Origin: Verrucomicrobiota bacterium
GTDB taxonomy: Bacteria > Verrucomicrobiota > Verrucomicrobiia > Limisphaerales > J093
Length of the DNA: 64,000 nt
Assembly: GCA_022710935.1 (NCBI GenBank)
Contig: JAKLFY010000018.1
Span: forward strand, 31,551-95,550
Direction of reading: 5' to 3'
The number at the start of each line of letters is the position of its first letter. The stretch's first letter is position 1. A model generated the notes under the pieces. The model worked only from the letters and a program-made list of their open reading frames with translations, was not told where the DNA came from and did no database searches. Below are positions 45,034 to 53,558 of the stretch, in pieces. The translations under genes and the position numbers were made by a program.

Positions 45034-46710
45034 TCACGGTGCCCTGCTGTCGGCAGGTGCTGGATCAGCCGAGAGCACGGAACGGCACATGGCATCGACC
45101 AGCAGGGCCGTTGCCTCGCGGACGGCCCGGCGCGGGAACACGATCTCGCGGCCGCCGATGCGCACGGCGACCGGCGCGCAACGCTCGAACCTCCCGCGCT
45201 CCGCGGCGCGGGCGATGGCAACGGTCGCGCGATCGAGTTCGGCCAGGGTCGCGCGGACGCCCGCAGCGGCAGGGCCGGGTTGGTCCGAAGCCAGGAGATC
45301 GAGGCAACATTCGAGCACAGCCCGGGTCGAGGCCTGCTTGACTTCAGCCCCGAAGGCCAGAACCTCGCGTTCGTTGAACGGGGCACGAAACAGGCGCCGC
45401 AGCCGCTCCGAGGCCTTGTGAAGGCCGCGGGCCAACAGGCGGACCTGCGGGTAGAGCCGCCTCATGCGCCGATCCAGGAAGCGGTAGCCGAGGCGCCCCG
45501 CGGCAATCCCGCCGCTCGAGGAACCGAGCACGCCTTCCTTCCGCAAGCGTTCGTGAATCGCCGTCCCTTTGAAGGGGATCAGCCGAGTGAGGAACGAATT
45601 CTCGTGGAAGTGCTCGAGACCGATCCGTGCCACGGCTTCGAGGTTCTGGCGCAGCTCCTCGGGCGTCACGTACGGGTCGATGGGCATCACATAGAGCCGG
45701 TAGGGAATACCCAGGCGTTCGAGCGTCTTGACGGCAGCCCAGTTCTGGGCAACCGACACGCCTTTGCCATAGAGGGCCAGTTGCCGCGGCACCCAGGATT
45801 CGACGCCGACGTCCACGCATTCGAGACCCGCCTTCATCAAGTCCTGCAGCAGATCCGCATCCAGGCTGTCGGGCCGGCACACCACGGTAAAGCGGATGTC
45901 CAGGCGGCGCCCGAGGATCTCCGCCGCAATGGCCCGCGCGCGCCGACGCCCCCGCTCGCCGGGCCCGGCGAATTCATCGTCCATGAAGCGAATCCGATTG
46001 ACCCCGTGCGCGCGCACAAGGGCTTCGATCTCGTCCACGACACGGCGCGGGCTGAACGGACGCCAGCACGGGCCCTCGGAGAAGCGATAGAAGGCGCGGA
46101 TGCTGCAGAAGGCGCAGCGACCGAAACAGCCGCGGCTCGACACAACCGTGGCGGTGCGGGTGCGCCGAAGGGTGCGGGAGAAAGCCTCTCTGTGCGGATG
46201 CGGCAATTGGCTGAGGTCGGCAATCAGAGGGCGGCATGGGTTGGCGTGCGGCTGGCCGTCCCGTCGGCACGCGAGGTTGGGCAGCGCATCCCAGGCCTGC
46301 CCGGTCGAGACCGCGCGCGCCAGGTCGACCAGGGTGCCTTCGCCTTCGCCGCAGACCACCGAATCGACGCCCGGCCATTCGACCAGGAGATCGAAGGCGT
46401 TGAAGGTGGCATGGTGGCCCCCCAGTGTGACATGGCTGCGGCACCCGGCCCCTCGGAGATCTTCGATGATGCGGGCGGTTGCGTCCGCGTTGTTGTAGTA
46501 GAGGGTGAAACCGATGAGCGCGGGAGCCTCCTCTTGAATTCGACGCAGGAGGACGCGCCGGGGAATCGGCTCGTAATTCGCATCGAGCACGGTGACGCTA
46601 AAACCGTCCCGATCCAGGACCGCAGCGAGTGAAGCCAGCCCGAGATGTTCGGTGGCGAGGCGCGTTGCGGATCCGGCCCCACGGCAGTTGACGAGGACGA
46701 TGCGCGTCAT
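45034..46710 (-). CDS. Cobalamin-binding radical SAM enzyme, RiPP-maturase type (paralog 1)
   Basis: 558 residues; last gene of the row. The ATG at 46710 (MTRIVLVNCRG) overlaps the upstream stop (ATGA), which fixes the start although the frame runs on upstream. The N-terminal cobalamin-binding-like domain has EHLGLASLAAVLDRDG and VTLGGHHATFNAF; no canonical DxHxxG is present. Radical SAM cluster motif GCFGRCAFCSIRAFYR gives C195, C199 and C202. The SAM barrel continues with NRIRFMDDEFAGPGERGRRR and CVDVGVESWVPRQLALYGKG. The C-terminal helical domain ends with the shared signature F-x2-C-x5-R-x-G (FERCAPVAVRIGGREIVFP). By family this should be a C-methyltransferase or related modifier of the precursor at 54818. 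Confidence 0.85.
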   Translation of the reverse strand: MTRIVLVNCRGAGSATRLATEHLGLASLAAVLDRDGFSVTVLDANYEPIPRRVLLRRIQEEAPALIGFTLYYNNADATARIIEDLRGAGCRSHVTLGGHHATFNAFDLLVEWPGVDSVVCGEGEGTLVDLARAVSTGQAWDALPNLACRRDGQPHANPCRPLIADLSQLPHPHREAFSRTLRRTRTATVVSSRGCFGRCAFCSIRAFYRFSEGPCWRPFSPRRVVDEIEALVRAHGVNRIRFMDDEFAGPGERGRRRARAIAAEILGRRLDIRFTVVCRPDSLDADLLQDLMKAGLECVDVGVESWVPRQLALYGKGVSVAQNWAAVKTLERLGIPYRLYVMPIDPYVTPEELRQNLEAVARIGLEHFHENSFLTRLIPFKGTAIHERLRKEGVLGSSSGGIAAGRLGYRFLDRRMRRLYPQVRLLARGLHKASERLRRLFRAPFNEREVLAFGAEVKQASTRAVLECCLDLLASDQPGPAAAGVRATLAELDRATVAIARAAERGRFERCAPVAVRIGGREIVFPRRAVREATALLVDAMCRSVLSADPAPADSRAP

Positions 46711-48371
46711 GACGCCTTGGGGGATCGAATGCGCAGGGCGGCGTTCGCGAGCGTCCGCTGCAACGTGGCGAATGCCGGGGGAGGGAATCGGACCGTGCGG
46801 CGCCCGACGCGGACGCGAAACGGCTTGAAGGTCGCGAAGGACTGTTCTTGCCACGCCCGGCGCACGCGTCGCACCCCGGCGGCGAGCGCCCGATTGCCGC
46901 GGCGAAGCCGTTCGCGCGCGGCGCCGGGGCGTCCGCGCCGATAGGCGCAGAGAACCTGCCGGGCAGTTTCGAGGGCGGCCTCGTTGATCGCCGCCATCCA
47001 GTCCATCGCAAACCCCAGGACAGGTGGCGGCGCGGCAGCCAACGGCAGCAGCGCCTTGGCGGCATTCACCGTGCGCGCCAGGGACTGATCCAATCGCCGC
47101 AGCGCGCGATCCACAGCGGTCATCCGCGGATCGGCGAATCGGTAGGGGCGTCCGTGCTCGCAGGCACACACTCCGGCGCGGCGAGAGAGAAGGCCGTCCC
47201 GAGCAATCCGCTCCGCCAGCGGGGTGCCGGCGAACGCGGCGAGCCGGTTGAATAATGGGTGTGTGACGTGCCGTCCGCCGCGCCGCTGCATCCGCCGCAC
47301 GTTGTGTTCGAGTTCGGGCACCTGCACGTACGGATCGATGGGGATGAGGTACAGACGATAGTCGAGGCCGAGCCGTTCGAGCAGGTCGATCGCGCGATCG
47401 TTCTGTTCGGGCGTCAGAGCCTTGTCGTAAAGCTCGAGTTGCCGCGGCGTCCACGATTCCACGCCGAGGTCCACCCGGACAAGGCCTGCCTCCCGAAGCC
47501 GGACCAGGGTCGTCGCCTCGAGATCGTTCGCCCGGCAGGCGAGGGTCCACTGGATCCGCAGACCCGACCCCCGCACGAGATCGGCGATCGCGCCGGCCCG
47601 CCGTCGGCCCGTCAGCCCCGGTCCCATGAAATTGTCGTCCACGAAGATAATCTGCCGCGCGCCAAAGCGGCCCTGAAGATCCTCCATCTCGGCCACCACG
47701 CCCGCCGGAGAGCGCGGACGCCAGAGCGGGCCTGCGGCGAGCTGGGTGAACGCGCGGACACTGCAGAAGCCGCAGTGCGCGTAACAGCCGCGGCTCGAGA
47801 CCATTGTGGTGACGCCACTGTGTTCGACGGCGCTGCGATAGGGATCGCGGTTTGGCGGCGGCAGCCGATCCAGATCGGTGATCAACGGGCGGCAGGGATT
47901 CGCGTACGGCACGCCGGCGGAGTCGCGGCTGGCGAGGTTCGGGGTGTCCTGCCAGGGCCTCCTCTGGCGGAGACGCCCGGCCAGGTCGGCGAGCGCCAGC
48001 TCGCTTTCGCCCCGCAGGATCGAGTCGAGTTCCGGGTGGTTCGCGAGGATCTCGCGCCAATGGAAGGTGGCGTGATGCCCGCCCAGAGTGATGTGGGCCC
48101 GGCAGTCGCTGCGGCGCAAAGCTCGGATTGCGCGCAACGTGACCGTCACATTGTTGAGGTAGAGGCTGAACCCGACGAGTGTCGGACGCTCGAGGGCGAT
48201 CCTCTCGACAAGGGTGTCGACGTCGAGACCTTCGTGCGCGGCGTCGATGAAGCCGCAGCGATGTCCGGCGGCGGTCACGGAGGAGGTCAGATAAGCCAGG
48301 CCGAGGTGCTCGCGCTGAGCCGGGGCTGCGGCGTGCGGGGCGCCCACATAGGCGAGCATCACGTCCGTCAT
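46707..48371 (-). CDS. Cobalamin-binding radical SAM enzyme, RiPP-maturase type (paralog 2)
   Basis: 554 residues. The ATG at 48371 overlaps the preceding stop (ATGA). EHLGLAYLTSSVTAAGHRCG and ITLGGHHATFHWREIL mark the N-terminal domain. The cluster motif GCYAHCGFCSVRAF gives C196, C200 and C203. Barrel motifs: IIFVDDNFMGPGLTGRRRAG and VRVDLGVESWTPRQLELYDK. Shared C-terminal signature FATFKPFRVRVGRRTVRFP. It has a distinctive mid-region CACEHGRPYRF. Likely acts on the same precursor as its neighbours. Confidence 0.85.
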   Translation of the reverse strand: MTDVMLAYVGAPHAAAPAQREHLGLAYLTSSVTAAGHRCGFIDAAHEGLDVDTLVERIALERPTLVGFSLYLNNVTVTLRAIRALRRSDCRAHITLGGHHATFHWREILANHPELDSILRGESELALADLAGRLRQRRPWQDTPNLASRDSAGVPYANPCRPLITDLDRLPPPNRDPYRSAVEHSGVTTMVSSRGCYAHCGFCSVRAFTQLAAGPLWRPRSPAGVVAEMEDLQGRFGARQIIFVDDNFMGPGLTGRRRAGAIADLVRGSGLRIQWTLACRANDLEATTLVRLREAGLVRVDLGVESWTPRQLELYDKALTPEQNDRAIDLLERLGLDYRLYLIPIDPYVQVPELEHNVRRMQRRGGRHVTHPLFNRLAAFAGTPLAERIARDGLLSRRAGVCACEHGRPYRFADPRMTAVDRALRRLDQSLARTVNAAKALLPLAAAPPPVLGFAMDWMAAINEAALETARQVLCAYRRGRPGAARERLRRGNRALAAGVRRVRRAWQEQSFATFKPFRVRVGRRTVRFPPPAFATLQRTLANAALRIRSPKAS

Positions 48372-50014
48372 GGTCCGGTCTCCTCGATCTGGGCGACCAA
48401 CCGCTCGCCCATCGCGGCAATCGACGGCGGAGGAAAGCGCAGGACGTCGCGGCCAAAGCGCAGGCGCGTCGGGGCGAACTGGCGGAAGCGCCCAGACGCC
48501 TGAGCCGCCTCGATGGCTGCCATCTGGGCACCGAGCCGGGCGAAGCCGCGATCGAGCATCGGGCGCGGCGAGCGGCCGGACTGACACAACCGGAGGGACC
48601 GCTGGAACAAATCGAGCGCGGCGCGCTTGAGTGCGGCCTGGAGCTCGAAGGAATAGAGGGTCTCGGCGGGATTGCCCCGCTTGAGATCGACGAGGCTCTT
48701 GGCGCGCCGATCCAGCGCGGCGTAAGCCGGCAGACGTGCCTGCCAGGCCGCGAAGAGGCGCCGCACTTCCGGGCGCTGGAACCGGCACTCGGGATCCCGG
48801 CTGTACGCGCCCCCGGCGGCCGGGGATTGCAACAAGCCGTCCCGTTCGAGGGACTCGGCCAACGGCGTTCCCGGGAAGGCCTGGAGACGACTGAAGAGCC
48901 ACATGTCGAGCAGATGGCGGGGCCCCAGGCGTTGCCCCACCGTCACCGCGGCTTCGAGTTCCTCGAGCGCGATGTAGGGATCGAACAGAACCATGTAGAC
49001 ACGGTATTCGACACCGACCCGCTGGAGAGTCTCGATCGCCGCGTCGTTCTTCGCCGGGGTGGTCTTCTTGCGGTAGAGTTCGAGCTGGCGAGGCAGCCAC
49101 GATTCCGCCCCGATATCGACGCAAATCAAGCCGGCTTCTTTCAACCGCCGCAGTGTCGGTCCGTCGAGGTTGTCGGGGCGCGCCGAGATGATGAAGGTGA
49201 CGCCCAGGCGCCGTGCCTCGAGGAGAGATGCGATGGCCAGCGCCCGCTCCTTTCCCCGGCGTCCGGGACCCAGGAAGTCGTCGTCGACAAAGTTCACGTG
49301 TCGAACTCCATAGTCGCGTGCCAGCGCTTCGATCTCATCCACAACACTCGCAGGGCTTCGCGCGCGCCAACAGGGACCCGGCTGGAGGGCGAGGAAGGAC
49401 CGGATGCTACAAAAGCTGCAACCGCCGTAGCACCCTCGACTTGAACTCACACACGCCCAGCCATCCGCCCGGATGGCGTCGGCGTAGGCCCGCCTCGATG
49501 GCGACGGGAGACGGTCCAAATCGGCCAGTGGGCGGCACCGATTGAGACGCAGCCGCCCGTCGGGCTCACGGCACGCCACGTTGGGCACGTCGCGCCACTC
49601 GCGCCCCTCAACCAGCCGGTCCGCCAACTCGACCAGAGCCTCTTCACCCTCCCCGCGCACCACCGAATCGACCTCGGGCCAGTCGGCGAGCAGTTCGCGG
49701 CAGGTGAAGGTCGCGTGATGCCCGCCGAGAGTGATGTGGCCGCGCAGCCCGCCTCTCCGCAACCGCCGGATGAGCCGCAACGTCTCATCCGCGTTGTTAA
49801 AGAAAAGCGAGAAACCGAGGAGCAATGGCTGGCGCCCGCGCAGACAGCCTGCCAGCCAATTCGCCGTGCGTCCGTGGAAGCTGGCATCGAGAACCTCGAC
49901 GGTGTGCCCCCCGCGTTCGAGGGCCGCGGCCAGGAAGCCCAGCCCGAGGTTCTCCATGCGCTTGCGCCCCTCGTTGCGCCGCCCTCTGCAATCGGCCAGC
50001 AGCACCTCGCCCAT
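48368..50014 (-). CDS. Cobalamin-binding radical SAM enzyme, RiPP-maturase type (paralog 3)
   Basis: 548 residues. ATG at 50014, 2 bp after the upstream stop. Its own stop overlaps the next ATG. N-terminal domain: ENLGLGFLAAALERGGHTVE, ITLGGHHATFTCRELL. Cluster motif GCYGGCSFCSIRSF gives C195, C199 and C202. Barrel: VNFVDDDFLGPGRRGKERAL and CVDIGAESWLPRQLELYRKK (Ala replaces the Val of the relatives in the GVES motif). C-terminal signature FRQFAPTRLRFGRDVLRFP. Confidence 0.85.
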   Translation of the reverse strand: MGEVLLADCRGRRNEGRKRMENLGLGFLAAALERGGHTVEVLDASFHGRTANWLAGCLRGRQPLLLGFSLFFNNADETLRLIRRLRRGGLRGHITLGGHHATFTCRELLADWPEVDSVVRGEGEEALVELADRLVEGREWRDVPNVACREPDGRLRLNRCRPLADLDRLPSPSRRAYADAIRADGWACVSSSRGCYGGCSFCSIRSFLALQPGPCWRARSPASVVDEIEALARDYGVRHVNFVDDDFLGPGRRGKERALAIASLLEARRLGVTFIISARPDNLDGPTLRRLKEAGLICVDIGAESWLPRQLELYRKKTTPAKNDAAIETLQRVGVEYRVYMVLFDPYIALEELEAAVTVGQRLGPRHLLDMWLFSRLQAFPGTPLAESLERDGLLQSPAAGGAYSRDPECRFQRPEVRRLFAAWQARLPAYAALDRRAKSLVDLKRGNPAETLYSFELQAALKRAALDLFQRSLRLCQSGRSPRPMLDRGFARLGAQMAAIEAAQASGRFRQFAPTRLRFGRDVLRFPPPSIAAMGERLVAQIEETGP

Positions 50015-50016
50015 GG

Positions 50017-51708
50017 TCAGACCTCCGCGCCGGCGCGCGCCCCGGCAGGCGCAGCAGGTGCGGCCTCCAGCCCCATGACCTGACTCACTTCCGCGACCAG
50101 GCGACGCACCGTCTGGGGCGGATACCGCACGGCCGAACTGCCGATGCGAAACGTCATGGTGGCGAATCGGGCAAAATCACCGCGCCGCTCGCGCGCATGG
50201 ACGCGCGCGACCTGTCGACGGATCCGGGCCAGGCGCGGGGCAAGACGGAGAACCGTCGGCGCTCGTCCGTCCCGCGCCGCGCGCTGGACAACGGTCTTGA
50301 ACAAGGCGAAGACGGCGCGGTAGACCGCCTGGCTGGCGGCATCGGCGAACTGCCGCTCGCAGGTGTTGCGGTTTGGGCCCGCCAGACGGGCGCGGAGCCG
50401 CTCGACCAGACGCGCCTGAGCCAGATAGAGCCGTTCCCCTTGGCGATGCACGTCCGCCATCGCCGGGTGAACGAATCGGTAGGGCAGCGGTCCCTCGAAG
50501 GAGGCCCTTCCCCGAGGCGCGGTCAGCAGGCCAGCCTTCCGCAACTGCTGCTCGATCGGGCTGCCCTTGAACACAGTGAGCCGATTGAACGCCGCCGACT
50601 CGGGGAAATGATCGAGCCCGACGCGTTCGAGTTCCTCGAGGTTGGTCAGGAGTTCGGCGGGCGTGGCGTAGGGATTGGACGGGATAAGATAGAAACGGTT
50701 GGCCAGCCCCAACTCCTTCAGAAGCGCAACGCCCCGGCGGTTTTGTTCCACATGCAGGCCCTTGCGATAAAGCCGCAGATGGCTGGGCACCCAGGATTCC
50801 ACCCCAATGTCCACGCCCCGAAGCCCGGCCTCATGCAGAAACCGCAACAGATCCGGATCGAGATCGTTCGCGCGGCAGATGAAAAAGAAGGTGATCGCCA
50901 GCTTCCGACGAAGGATCTCCCGGCCCAGTTCCCACGCCCGAGCCCGCCCCGCCCGCCCGTATCCAATCAGGTTGTCGTCGGCGAACTCGATGTGCCGCAC
51001 GCCGTGGCGCCGCACGAGCTCTTCGATCTCGTCAGCCACCCCAGCAGCGGAACGCGCCCGCCAGGCCGGACCGGGTGAGAGGCGGTGAAAGGCCCGGATG
51101 CTGCAGAAACTGCATGCCCCATAACAGCCGCGACTGGACAGGATCGTCGCCGTGCCCTCCCGCCGCATGTGTTCGAGGTAGGGACGCCGGTCCGGAAACG
51201 GCAGCGCATCGAGGTCGGACACCAGCGGCGGGCAGGCGTTGCTCAACACGTGGTCGCGCCCCCGCACGCAGAGCCCGGGCACGCCCTTCCAGTCCTGGCC
51301 AGAGGCCAGGCACCGCGCCAATGAAACGAGCGGCTCCTCGCCTTCACCGAGCACGACCGAGTCGACCTCCGGCCAGGCTTCCAGAATCTCGCGGCTGTTA
51401 AAGGTCGCATGGTGGCCGCCCAACGTGATGTGCCGCCGATCGCCGGCGGCCCGCAGGGCGCGCACGATGCGCTTGGTTTCCTCGACGTTGTTTACGAAGA
51501 GACTGAACCCCGCGATGCGGGAAGGAAGCGCGTCGAGCCGCTCGACCACCGCCTCGCTCGGAAGGTCGTGGAAGTGGGCATCGACGATCTCCGCGCGCCG
51601 GCCCGCCGCACCAAGGGTCGAAGACAAGTAGCCGAGACCCAGATGCTCGATCTTGCCCGGCTTGCCAAACTTCCGGCAGCGCGCGTTGACCAGGATCACG
51701 TCGTGCAT
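50017..51708 (-). CDS. Cobalamin-binding radical SAM enzyme, RiPP-maturase type (paralog 4)
   Basis: 563 residues from the ATG at 51708 (MHDVILVNARC); the longer open frame upstream crosses a dispersed repeat and was rejected. N-terminal domain: EHLGLGYLSSTLGAAGRRAE, a VDAHFHDLP stretch with DxH (possible cobalamin contact), ITLGGHHATFNSREIL. Cluster motif GCYGACSFCSIRAF gives C195, C199 and C202. Barrel: IEFADDNLIGYGRAGRARAW and GVDIGVESWVPSHLRLYRKG. C-terminal signature FARFATMTFRIGSSAVRYP, then an Ala-rich tail. The 88-bp gap to paralog 5 is the only sizeable gap in the row. Confidence 0.85.
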   Translation of the reverse strand: MHDVILVNARCRKFGKPGKIEHLGLGYLSSTLGAAGRRAEIVDAHFHDLPSEAVVERLDALPSRIAGFSLFVNNVEETKRIVRALRAAGDRRHITLGGHHATFNSREILEAWPEVDSVVLGEGEEPLVSLARCLASGQDWKGVPGLCVRGRDHVLSNACPPLVSDLDALPFPDRRPYLEHMRREGTATILSSRGCYGACSFCSIRAFHRLSPGPAWRARSAAGVADEIEELVRRHGVRHIEFADDNLIGYGRAGRARAWELGREILRRKLAITFFFICRANDLDPDLLRFLHEAGLRGVDIGVESWVPSHLRLYRKGLHVEQNRRGVALLKELGLANRFYLIPSNPYATPAELLTNLEELERVGLDHFPESAAFNRLTVFKGSPIEQQLRKAGLLTAPRGRASFEGPLPYRFVHPAMADVHRQGERLYLAQARLVERLRARLAGPNRNTCERQFADAASQAVYRAVFALFKTVVQRAARDGRAPTVLRLAPRLARIRRQVARVHARERRGDFARFATMTFRIGSSAVRYPPQTVRRLVAEVSQVMGLEAAPAAPAGARAGAEV

Positions 51709-51743
51709 GAACCGCGCACGCGCCGCCGAGCCCCGCAGCGGTC

Positions 51744-51793
51744 CGCATTCTGGAGTTTTCGGATTCGCCGTGGTCACAAGTCGACAAAGATGC
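51744..51793. repeat. Dispersed repeat C, copy 1 (inside the radical SAM row)
   Basis: GCATTCTGGAGTTTTCGGAT then TCGCCGTGGTCACAAGT, closely matching 57945-57996 (GCATTTTGGAGTCTTCAGCT ...). It fills most of the gap between paralogs 4 and 5. Confidence 0.6.
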
Positions 51794-51796
51794 AGG

Positions 51797-53545
51797 CTAG
51801 CAGCCTCCGGCGGCCAAGGGACGGACAACGGCCTCCTGCGTCGAGGGCTTCGCGACGCGCCCGCCACGGCCGCGGCCGCGGCCGAGCCCTGCCGTTTTGC
51901 GGACGGGCTTCGAGGCGGGCTGCGACGGCGCAAGGGCCTCGACCAGCACCGCCAGTTCCCGAGGCGGAAACGAGACGATCTCCGTCCCAAATCGGAAACT
52001 CCGGGTGGCGAATCGGCGGAATGTTCCGGCGCGCTTCGCCCTGCGGATCTGGTCGATGCCATGCCGAAGCTCGGCGAAGCGGTCCTGGACCGCCTGCCAT
52101 GCCTTCTTCACCTCGCCGTCCTTGGCGCCCCGCAGGAGCAGCCGCACCGAGTCGAACTTGTGACGCTTGATGATTTCATCAATCTGTTGGACGAAGCGTT
52201 GGACGAGACGGTTGTCGCTGGCCAGTTCCTCGAGGGGCCCCTCGCGAAGGCCCACGTAGTGATGATGCAGTTCGTAGAGGCGCGGAAGCAGCGGCCCGAG
52301 GCGCGAGTCGCGCACCACGTAGGGCTGCCCCCAGGCGAAGTCCTCGGTCGACCCGTCCGGCCGTGTCCACAGCACCCCCTCGCGCCGCAAACGCTCGATC
52401 AGGGTCGTCCCCTCCAACACCACCAGCCAGGCGGGGATCTGTCCTTCGATGAAGTGGCTCAGCCCAATTCGCTCCATCCATTCCAGGCTCTCAATCAGCT
52501 CCTCGACAGTGGCGTAGGGATCAAGCGGGATGTAGTAAAGGCGATAGTCCAGACCCAGACGTTCGAGAGTCTCGATCGCCCGCAGATTCTGTTCTACCGT
52601 CGTGCCCTTCCGGTAGAGCTTCAACTGGCGGGGAATCATCGATTCGATGCCCGTTCCCACGGCACGGAGCCCTGCGGTCTGCAGGAAAGCGAATGTCTCC
52701 TCGTGCACGTCGGTGGGACGGCAATCCAGATCGAACGTCAGATCGAGCTTGCGCCGCATCAGCTCCCGTCCGAACGCCCTGGCGCGCTCCCGTCCGATCT
52801 CGCCGCGCCCCATGAAATTGTCGTCCACAAAATGGACGTGCCGCGCCCCCTGCCCGGCAAGCCACTCCATCTCGTCCACGATGTGGCGCGGACTGCGCGC
52901 GCGCCAGCCCGTTCCCAGCCCGAGGCGGTAAAAGGCGCTCACGCTGCAGAAACTGCAACACGCATAGCAGCCCCGGCTCGATGCAACGTCCGCCACACCC
53001 TCTTCCCGCAGCCGCCGCCGGTACACCGACCGGTCAGGAAACGGCAGGGCATCGAGGTCGGGTAGCAATGCCCGCGCCGCCGTGTGCCGGACGCCCCCGG
53101 CCTCATCCCGACAGGCGAGGCCTGGCGTGTCCCGCCACTCCTGCCGCCGCCGGACTCGCCGCACCAACTCGGTGAGCGTCAGCTCTCCCTCGCCGCGCAC
53201 CACGGCGTCCACCGCCGGTTCCGCCAGCAGGGAGGCGGGACGGAAGCTGGCATGATGGCCTCCCATGCAGATGTGGCGCACCGAAGGCAAGGCACGGACA
53301 ATCCGGGCAGTGGCGAGGGCTTCAGCCTGATTGCTGAAAAAGATGGTGAACCCGACGACCGTGGGCCGGAGCTCGCCCAGGCGCCGGGCAATGTCCTGCG
53401 CGTCCAGGCGATCGAAGTGGCCGTCAACGATCTCGGTGTCGATTCCTTCGCGGCGGAGGTAGCTCGAGAGGCAGCCCAACCCCAGGTGCTCCCGCCGCTC
53501 CGGGACGATCCGCCCGCGACAATTGACCAGAACGACTTCAGGCAT
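51797..53545 (-). CDS. Cobalamin-binding radical SAM enzyme, RiPP-maturase type (paralog 5) with RG-rich tail
   Basis: 582 residues from the ATG at 53545 (MPEVVLVNCRGRI), 13 bp after the U32-like gene's stop. N-terminal domain: EHLGLGCLSSYLRREGIDTE, VDGHFDRLD (DxH), CMGGHHASFRPASLL (the most divergent GGHHA segment). Cluster motif GCYACCSFCSVSAF gives C193, C197 and C200 with an extra C196. Barrel: VHFVDDNFMGRGEIGRERAR and VGTGIESMIPRQLKLYRKGT, where GxES is kept but the following W is M. C-terminal signature FRRFATRSFRFGTEIVSFP, followed by a unique ~45-residue tail containing GLGRGRGRGGRVAKPS and ending LAAGGC. Confidence 0.85.
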   Translation of the reverse strand: MPEVVLVNCRGRIVPERREHLGLGCLSSYLRREGIDTEIVDGHFDRLDAQDIARRLGELRPTVVGFTIFFSNQAEALATARIVRALPSVRHICMGGHHASFRPASLLAEPAVDAVVRGEGELTLTELVRRVRRRQEWRDTPGLACRDEAGGVRHTAARALLPDLDALPFPDRSVYRRRLREEGVADVASSRGCYACCSFCSVSAFYRLGLGTGWRARSPRHIVDEMEWLAGQGARHVHFVDDNFMGRGEIGRERARAFGRELMRRKLDLTFDLDCRPTDVHEETFAFLQTAGLRAVGTGIESMIPRQLKLYRKGTTVEQNLRAIETLERLGLDYRLYYIPLDPYATVEELIESLEWMERIGLSHFIEGQIPAWLVVLEGTTLIERLRREGVLWTRPDGSTEDFAWGQPYVVRDSRLGPLLPRLYELHHHYVGLREGPLEELASDNRLVQRFVQQIDEIIKRHKFDSVRLLLRGAKDGEVKKAWQAVQDRFAELRHGIDQIRRAKRAGTFRRFATRSFRFGTEIVSFPPRELAVLVEALAPSQPASKPVRKTAGLGRGRGRGGRVAKPSTQEAVVRPLAAGGC

Positions 53546-53558
53546 ACGCTGGCATGAA

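Noticed and set aside
46711..48531. Very long minus-strand open frame continuing upstream of the paralog 1 gene
   Set aside because: It is an out-of-frame shadow of paralog 2; GC-rich codon bias keeps it open. The ATGA overlap at 46707-46710 marks the real start.
46628..53065. Long plus-strand open frames across the radical SAM row
   Set aside because: They mirror the minus-strand genes, have no recognisable motifs and no ribosome-binding sites; typical antisense artefacts of GC-rich DNA.
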